Below, piece after piece: positions 1 through 4,092 of a stretch of 7,258 nt of DNA. Source of the DNA: Phycisphaerales bacterium (GTDB lineage: Bacteria > Planctomycetota > Phycisphaerae > Phycisphaerales > SM1A02). The stretch's first letter is position 1. Each line of letters begins with the position of its first letter. The stretch is from assembly GCA_003520025.1 (NCBI GenBank), contig DOVP01000051.1:1-7258 (forward strand). The letters are read 5' to 3'. The notes under the pieces are model-generated. The model had not been told where the DNA came from and searched no databases. It saw nothing but the letters and a program-made list of their open reading frames with translations. The translations under genes were made by a program, and so were the position numbers.

Positions 1-441
1 TACGCCCTACGAATGATGATTCTCCTGACCGAGGCCAATGGTGTCCCGACTACCTGTGCCAAATTGAGCGATGGCGGGCGAATTCCTCAACAGTACGCTT
101 CAAAGGTTCTCAATCAACTTCGCCGGGGGGGTCTGGTGAAGGGGCAACGAGGCCGCTACGGCGGATTCGTCATCGGATGCGATTCCAGTACCACGACTCT
201 GCTCGATGTTGTCAACGTCATCGAACCCTTGCAGCGGATCACCGAGTGTCCGCTTGGCCGAAGTGAGCACACGGCGAGTTTGTGTCCGCTGCATTCCCAG
301 ATTGATACGGCGATTGCGAATCTTGAATCTTCTCTTGCCCAGTTGACGCTGCGGCAACTCGTCGACCAGGCGGAAGATCTTCCCCTTTGTCGATCTGAAC
401 CCATCGTTTCCACGGTATCTATTGGCGGCAAGATTGATTGA
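1..441 (+). CDS. Rrf2-family (IscR/NsrR-like) transcriptional regulator, 5' end cut by window edge
   Basis: Reading frame 1 is open from the first base, and its first residues (YALRMMILLTE) match the usual start of helix 1 of Rrf2 proteins, which normally lies about ten residues in. Only a short N-terminus is therefore missing, and the ATG codons at 13 and 16 are internal. The visible 146 residues contain the winged helix: the recognition-helix region IPQQYASKVLNQLRRGGLV, then the wing signature GRYGGF, then a typical LLDVVNVIE segment. The cluster-binding loop has Cys83, Cys95 and His98 (window numbering). Their spacing equals that of IscR Cys92, Cys104 and His107, but the middle cysteine (IscR Cys98) is replaced by Glu89. 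Rrf2 proteins are dimeric DNA-binding sensors, often using a [2Fe-2S] or [4Fe-4S] cluster to read iron, redox state or nitric oxide. The gene lies 41 nt upstream of a tryptophanase in the same direction, so it probably regulates that unit. Family assignment is firm; ligand and target are inferred. Confidence 0.88.
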   Translation, partial: YALRMMILLTEANGVPTTCAKLSDGGRIPQQYASKVLNQLRRGGLVKGQRGRYGGFVIGCDSSTTTLLDVVNVIEPLQRITECPLGRSEHTASLCPLHSQIDTAIANLESSLAQLTLRQLVDQAEDLPLCRSEPIVSTVSIGGKID

Positions 442-468
442 CCGCTGCGTGGTGGTAATTGGGACATC

Positions 469-472
469 GAGG
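469..472 (+). promoter_or_regulatory. Shine-Dalgarno site of the tryptophanase gene
   Basis: GAGG stands 10 nt before the ATG at 483. This favours 483 over an in-frame TTG at 459, which would add eight residues (MGHRGTGT) with no counterpart in tryptophanases. Confidence 0.6.
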
Positions 473-482
473 TACCGGCACC

Positions 483-1901
483 ATGACCACCGAGCAACCA
501 TTCAACACGATTATCGAACCGTTTCGGATCAAGACGGTCGAGCCATTGCGGCGCACCACTCGGTCGAGGCGTGAGGAAGCACTTCGCGACGCGGGATGGA
601 ATCTGTTCTCTCTGAGGGGCAAAGACGTACTTATCGATCTACTGACCGATTCTGGAACAGGTGCCCTCTCAGCGAAGCAGTGGGGCATGATGATGCAGGG
701 CGATGAGACCTACGCCGGCGCCGACTCCTTCTACCGTTTTGAATCGGCCATCAAGGACATCACCGGCCTGAGCCACGTGATTCCGACCCATCAGGGCCGC
801 GCGGCCGAGCGGATTCTCTTTCGCGCCATGGTCAACCCAGGTGATCTGGTGCTCAACAACACGCACTTCGATACGACGCGGGCCAATGTCGAGTACCGCG
901 AGGCGGTGGCGATGGATCTGCCGTGCCGCGAGAGTATGGAATCTGACGACGCGCCTTTCAAGGGCAACATTGATCTCGAACAACTCGACACCGTGCTGAC
1001 CGACAACCCGGGCCGGGTGCCACTTGTGATGATTACGGTGACGAACAACTCCGGCGGCGGGCAACCGGTGAGCCTTGCGAACATCCGCGCGGCGCGGGAG
1101 ATCTGCAATCGGCACGGTGTTCCCCTGTTTCTCGATGCATGCCGCTTTGCCGAAAATGCTTGGTTCATTCACATGCGGGAAGAAGGACAGGGCGACCGGA
1201 GCCCCATCGACATTGCAAGGGAGATGTTCTCGCTCGTCGATGGCGCCACGATGAGCGCGAAGAAAGATGGCATGGCCAACATCGGCGGCTTTCTCGCGCT
1301 GAACGATATGAGTGTTGTGGTCGATTGTCGCACTATGCTCATCTTGACCGAGGGCTTCCCGACGTATGGTGGTCTTGCTGGCTACGATCTCGAAGCGGTG
1401 GCCGTCGGCCTGTACGAGGCGCTCGAAGAAGACTATCTGCGATATCGCATTCGGAGCATCGCCTACTTGGGCGAGCGGCTGCAGGCGGCGGGCATACCGA
1501 TGATCACACCGCCCGGCGGCCATGCGCTCTATCTCGATGCCGGCAAAATGCTGCCGCACATCCCATGGAACGAGTACCCGGGCTGGTCCTTGGCGGCTGC
1601 GATCTATTTGGAGGGCGGTATTCGCGGCAGCGAGATCGGCTCGGTCATGTTCGGCCAGCAGCCCGATGGCAGCGAACAGGCAGCCCCACGCGAGCTCGTT
1701 CGGCTGGCCTTCCCACGGCGGGTCTACACCCAAAGCCATGTGGATTACATCGCCGAAGTGCTGCTGCGAGTCAATAGCAAACGTGATCGAATCTGTGGGA
1801 TGCGGATGCTCGAATCGCCGCCTGTGCTGCGGCATTTCACCGCAAAACTGGAGCCACTGATGTCCGACCTTGTTGCAAATGACTCACCGATCCTCGCCTG
1901 A
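483..1901 (+). CDS. tnaA: Tryptophanase (tryptophan indole-lyase), PLP-dependent beta-eliminating lyase
   Basis: The 472-residue product (E. coli TnaA has 471) aligns by eye along its whole length with tryptophanase and tyrosine phenol-lyase. The enzyme splits L-tryptophan into indole, pyruvate and ammonia in the cytoplasm as a PLP-dependent tetramer. Visible motifs are EPFRI near the N-terminus, LTDSGTGA, the phosphate-binding QGR (Gln104-Arg106), GGQPVS, Asp218 and Arg221 in DACRFAEN, and the Schiff-base lysine in SAKKD (Lys261, the second lysine). Three positions that separate tryptophanase from tyrosine phenol-lyase are of the tryptophanase type: Asp130 in FDTT (Thr in TPL), Ile385 in SEIG (Arg in TPL) and His451 in LRHFTA (Phe in TPL). 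Some core stretches, such as NIGGFL after the lysine and the short loop before FDTT, look more like TPL. It sits 41 nt after the Rrf2 gene and 23 nt before a peptidase gene, which suggests an operon. No TnaC-type leader fits in the 41-nt gap. Tryptophanase is the best call; a relaxed beta-lyase remains possible. Confidence 0.9.
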   Translation: MTTEQPFNTIIEPFRIKTVEPLRRTTRSRREEALRDAGWNLFSLRGKDVLIDLLTDSGTGALSAKQWGMMMQGDETYAGADSFYRFESAIKDITGLSHVIPTHQGRAAERILFRAMVNPGDLVLNNTHFDTTRANVEYREAVAMDLPCRESMESDDAPFKGNIDLEQLDTVLTDNPGRVPLVMITVTNNSGGGQPVSLANIRAAREICNRHGVPLFLDACRFAENAWFIHMREEGQGDRSPIDIAREMFSLVDGATMSAKKDGMANIGGFLALNDMSVVVDCRTMLILTEGFPTYGGLAGYDLEAVAVGLYEALEEDYLRYRIRSIAYLGERLQAAGIPMITPPGGHALYLDAGKMLPHIPWNEYPGWSLAAAIYLEGGIRGSEIGSVMFGQQPDGSEQAAPRELVRLAFPRRVYTQSHVDYIAEVLLRVNSKRDRICGMRMLESPPVLRHFTAKLEPLMSDLVANDSPILA

Positions 1902-1912
1902 GCAGATCCAAC

Positions 1913-1917
1913 AGGAG
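1913..1917 (+). promoter_or_regulatory. Shine-Dalgarno site selecting the GTG start of the M1 peptidase
   Basis: AGGAG lies 7 nt upstream of the GTG at 1925, a near-ideal spacing. There is no ATG in frame between the preceding in-frame stop (TGA at 1880-1882) and this GTG, so the site decides the start. Confidence 0.65.
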
Positions 1918-1924
1918 CCCTTTC

Positions 1925-3814
1925 GTGTACGCCCTCGCCCTGACTCTTGTGATCGGTGCCGGTGCGGGTGTCGAGCGTCAGCGGCTTGATGTCACGCTCG
2001 ACCCAGCGAGCGGGAAGGTCGAAGGGGCTACCGCTATTCAGGTCGATCATGGTGGTGATCTCCACTACGAACTCAACCCATCGGCGAGAGTGCATCGTGT
2101 GGTGGTCAATGGAGCGCAACGAGAGCCCTCTACTGCCGGCATCGTGAGTGATCTGAAGGTCGGGGATGTCGCGGAAGTGTTCTTCTCCGGCATCTTCCGC
2201 GATGACATCGAAAGCGGCGAGAAGGTCGGGCAGATTCATAACTTCTCAGTCAACGCCCATGTGGGTGAGGAGGGCATCTTTCTCTCTGATGGCAGCAACT
2301 GGTATCCGCAGCCGATTGATGAGGCTGGCGTGCCGCTGCTTCGAGAGATGGCCATCAACATCACGCCGATGGAGGGGTGGACCCTCGTCGCTTCGGGGAA
2401 CCCGACATGCCAGGGACCGATCACACTGCCGTGTTGGTCGTGGCACACGCCCCGCCGAGTGGACGGCATGGCGGTCGTCGGGAATCGGCACGAAGTCACC
2501 GGCCGAATCGTCGAGACGGACTCCGGGCCGGTCGGTGTCACGGTCCACGTTCCGAGTGAGCACGCCGACAAGTCCAACTACTATCTCGACGCCGCCGAGT
2601 ACTACCTGAAGTTGTACACGCCGCTCATCGGGGCCTATCCCTATGAGCGGTTCGCCATCATCGAGAACTTCTTCTCGTCTGGCTTCGCATTTCCCGGCTT
2701 CACCGTGTTGGGCCCAAGGGTGGTTGGCATGGCGCCGCGATCGCTCAAGCCCGGTTACCTCGATCACGAAATGGTGCACGCATGGTGGGGCAATGGCGTC
2801 TATGTCGATCCGAGCGATGGCAACTGGTGTGAGGCGCTTACGAGTTACTGCACGAACTACGGTCGTCGCGCACTAGAGGATGGTCAGGATGCTGCGCGGA
2901 CTTACCGACGTGGACTGCTCAACAAGGTGTCCCTCGATCCATCGCTCGACAACGGACCGCTCGGCGAATTCGGAAGTGCCGACCCGAGCAGTGGCGGACC
3001 GGATCGGTTTGTCGGTTACGACAAGGGCGCCTTCGTCTTCATGATGCTCGAGGATGTGCTCAACGAAGGCACTGTTCCCGAGTCGCATGCCGGCAGCGCG
3101 ATCTGGCCGGTGCTCCGCCGGCTCAGCAAGACGCATTCCGGCGAGCGGATCGGATGGGATGAGATTCAATCCGCTGCCGAGGCCACCTTTGCCGCCAGAC
3201 CAGAGGGCTGGCTCGATCCGTTCTTTGAAACATGGGTTCATGCGCACACCGTGCCGATCACCGCGCCCGACATGAGCACGACATCGGTGCAGACACTGAA
3301 CGTCGTACGGGACCCGGAAGGTCAGTGGGTCGAGGTCGACCCGGAGTGTCGTCACTACCGGTTGCTTCCCCATCACCAGACCAGCCCCACCATCGCCGGT
3401 ACGCTCGGTACCGGCGCTGCGATCACCGTGGATGAAACCATGCCGGCTGCTGAGGACGTCACCGCGTGGATGGCCGAGGTCGAGGCCGGCCCGAGCATGC
3501 TGCTTATCGGCTCAGAAGCCATTGTCACGCGCGCGGATCGGATCGCTCGCGCGGACGACACCATTCTGATTGAGGACGGTTCATTCACCGTAGCGGGGAA
3601 GAAGTGGGATGGATCGGGGCAGTCGGTTTTGCACACCATGCACGATCCGGACACGCCCGGCCACTACATCACCGTCTTCCACTCCAACGGCGACGTGGGG
3701 TGGGATCGCCTGCGGTTCATCTGGTACTACGGCAAGGACACGACGGTCATCTGGGATGGCGATGAGACTGTGCTCCGCCGGGCTCACGAGCCCGATGCCC
3801 GCATCCACAACTGA
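1925..3814 (+). CDS. M1-family (gluzincin) zinc aminopeptidase-like protein, probably exported
   Basis: The 629-residue product has an M1 layout: an N-terminal beta-rich region (about 17-220), a catalytic domain (about 220-440), and a C-terminal region of roughly 180 residues. Zinc motif: His281-Glu-Met-Val-His285 with the third ligand Glu303 in NWCE. The HExxH-to-Glu gap is 17 residues, one fewer than the 18 of classical M1 enzymes such as LTA4 hydrolase. The usual GxMEN substrate loop is represented by IIENFFSSGF (245-254) followed by PGF. Tyr365 in YDKGAFVFMML sits about where the transition-state tyrosine of M1 enzymes lies. M1 enzymes remove N-terminal residues from peptides. Residues 2-16 are hydrophobic and small, resembling a signal peptide core, but there is no basic n-region after the GTG start, so export is inferred. 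The gene begins 23 nt after the tryptophanase, suggesting co-transcription and peptide-derived amino acid supply. Substrate preference cannot be read from sequence. Confidence 0.83.
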   Translation: MYALALTLVIGAGAGVERQRLDVTLDPASGKVEGATAIQVDHGGDLHYELNPSARVHRVVVNGAQREPSTAGIVSDLKVGDVAEVFFSGIFRDDIESGEKVGQIHNFSVNAHVGEEGIFLSDGSNWYPQPIDEAGVPLLREMAINITPMEGWTLVASGNPTCQGPITLPCWSWHTPRRVDGMAVVGNRHEVTGRIVETDSGPVGVTVHVPSEHADKSNYYLDAAEYYLKLYTPLIGAYPYERFAIIENFFSSGFAFPGFTVLGPRVVGMAPRSLKPGYLDHEMVHAWWGNGVYVDPSDGNWCEALTSYCTNYGRRALEDGQDAARTYRRGLLNKVSLDPSLDNGPLGEFGSADPSSGGPDRFVGYDKGAFVFMMLEDVLNEGTVPESHAGSAIWPVLRRLSKTHSGERIGWDEIQSAAEATFAARPEGWLDPFFETWVHAHTVPITAPDMSTTSVQTLNVVRDPEGQWVEVDPECRHYRLLPHHQTSPTIAGTLGTGAAITVDETMPAAEDVTAWMAEVEAGPSMLLIGSEAIVTRADRIARADDTILIEDGSFTVAGKKWDGSGQSVLHTMHDPDTPGHYITVFHSNGDVGWDRLRFIWYYGKDTTVIWDGDETVLRRAHEPDARIHN

Positions 3815-3879
3815 GCGAAGCGCACTTTCCAGCAAGCGAAGGATTCATGCCGTGTTGGGCACCGGATTCAGCGTGTCTG

Positions 3880-3913
3880 GCCGGGATCTCCTAAAATTCC
3901 TGAGATCCGAGGC
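3880..3913 (+). other. Intergenic hairpin with perfect 7-bp core
   Basis: GGATCTC (3884-3890) and GAGATCC (3902-3908) are perfect inverted copies around an 11-nt loop. A further GCC (3880-3882) and GGC (3911-3913) can pair outside a small internal loop. No T-run follows, so this is not an intrinsic terminator by itself. It lies 65 nt after the peptidase stop and 23 nt before the terminator-like hairpin. Function unknown; it may be part of a structured leader of the next gene. Confidence 0.5.
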
Positions 3914-3935
3914 GTGGCAACCCAGCTGGAGTAAC

Positions 3936-3968
3936 AGAATCGCCGAAAGCCTGTGGGGGCGGTTTTTT
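3936..3968 (+). terminator. Putative intrinsic terminator after the regulator-tryptophanase-peptidase unit
   Basis: AATCGCC (3938-3944) can pair with GGCGGTT (3958-3964), giving seven pairs including one T-G wobble, around a 13-nt loop. Six T residues follow directly (3963-3968, the first two shared with the stem), and a second run of six T lies at 3976-3981. It is 121 nt after the peptidase stop codon. The stem is modest and the loop large, so efficiency is uncertain. It could also be an attenuator in the leader of the CotH gene, since its 5' arm CGCC can alternatively pair with GGCG at 3911-3914. Confidence 0.5.
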
Positions 3969-4056
3969 GGGTGTATTTTTTCGATGGCTTCTGAGGGATT
4001 GAAGGGACACAATGGGCGTATTGCGGTGTGTAGGGGACACTGTGAGGGCCAGTGAG

Positions 4057-4076
4057 GGCTCTGGCGACGCCAGGCC
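4057..4076 (+). promoter_or_regulatory. Hairpin next to the Shine-Dalgarno of the CotH-family gene
   Basis: GGC-T-CTGG (4057-4064) can pair with CCAG-GCC (4070-4076) around the loop CGACG, with one bulged T. It ends 3 nt before the AAGGAG of the downstream gene, close enough to influence ribosome access. No known regulator is implied. Confidence 0.35.
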
Positions 4077-4079
4077 TAG

Positions 4080-4085
4080 AAGGAG
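4080..4085 (+). promoter_or_regulatory. Shine-Dalgarno site of the CotH-family gene
   Basis: AAGGAG lies 7 nt before the ATG at 4093. Together with the signal peptide that begins there, it places the start at 4093 rather than at the in-frame ATG at 4012, which has only a weaker GAAGGG upstream and would bury the signal peptide behind 27 residues. Confidence 0.75.
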
Positions 4086-4092
4086 AGACCCA

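Noticed and set aside
459..482. TTG start of the tryptophanase at 459
   Set aside because: ATG at 483 has a GAGG at 10 nt and starts near the usual tryptophanase N-terminus; the extra MGHRGTGT has no family counterpart.
669..1835. 388-codon open frame on the minus strand opposite the tryptophanase gene
   Set aside because: Its product shows no recognisable domain, and the plus strand carries a full-length, motif-complete enzyme over the same bases. Long antisense frames are common in GC-rich coding DNA.
3847..3894. 15-codon small frame (MPCWAPDSACLAGIS) resembling a leader peptide with one Trp
   Set aside because: The AAGGA before it is only 3 nt from the ATG, the frame is very short, and it precedes the CotH gene rather than the tryptophanase, so a TnaC-like role is not supported.
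3911..3962. Possible c-di-GMP (GEMM-I) riboswitch because of GGCAACCC and CGCCGAAAGCC
   Set aside because: The conserved GGCAAACC and ACGCAAAGCC elements with their paired stems are not properly met; the likeness is only partial.
3999..4024. TTGAAG and TATTGC as a promoter for the CotH gene
   Set aside because: The spacer is only 14 nt, too short for a sigma-70-type promoter.
4012..4092. In-frame ATG at 4012 giving a 27-residue N-terminal extension of the CotH protein
   Set aside because: A textbook signal peptide and the better AAGGAG both begin the protein at 4093. The extension is arginine-rich and would mask the signal.
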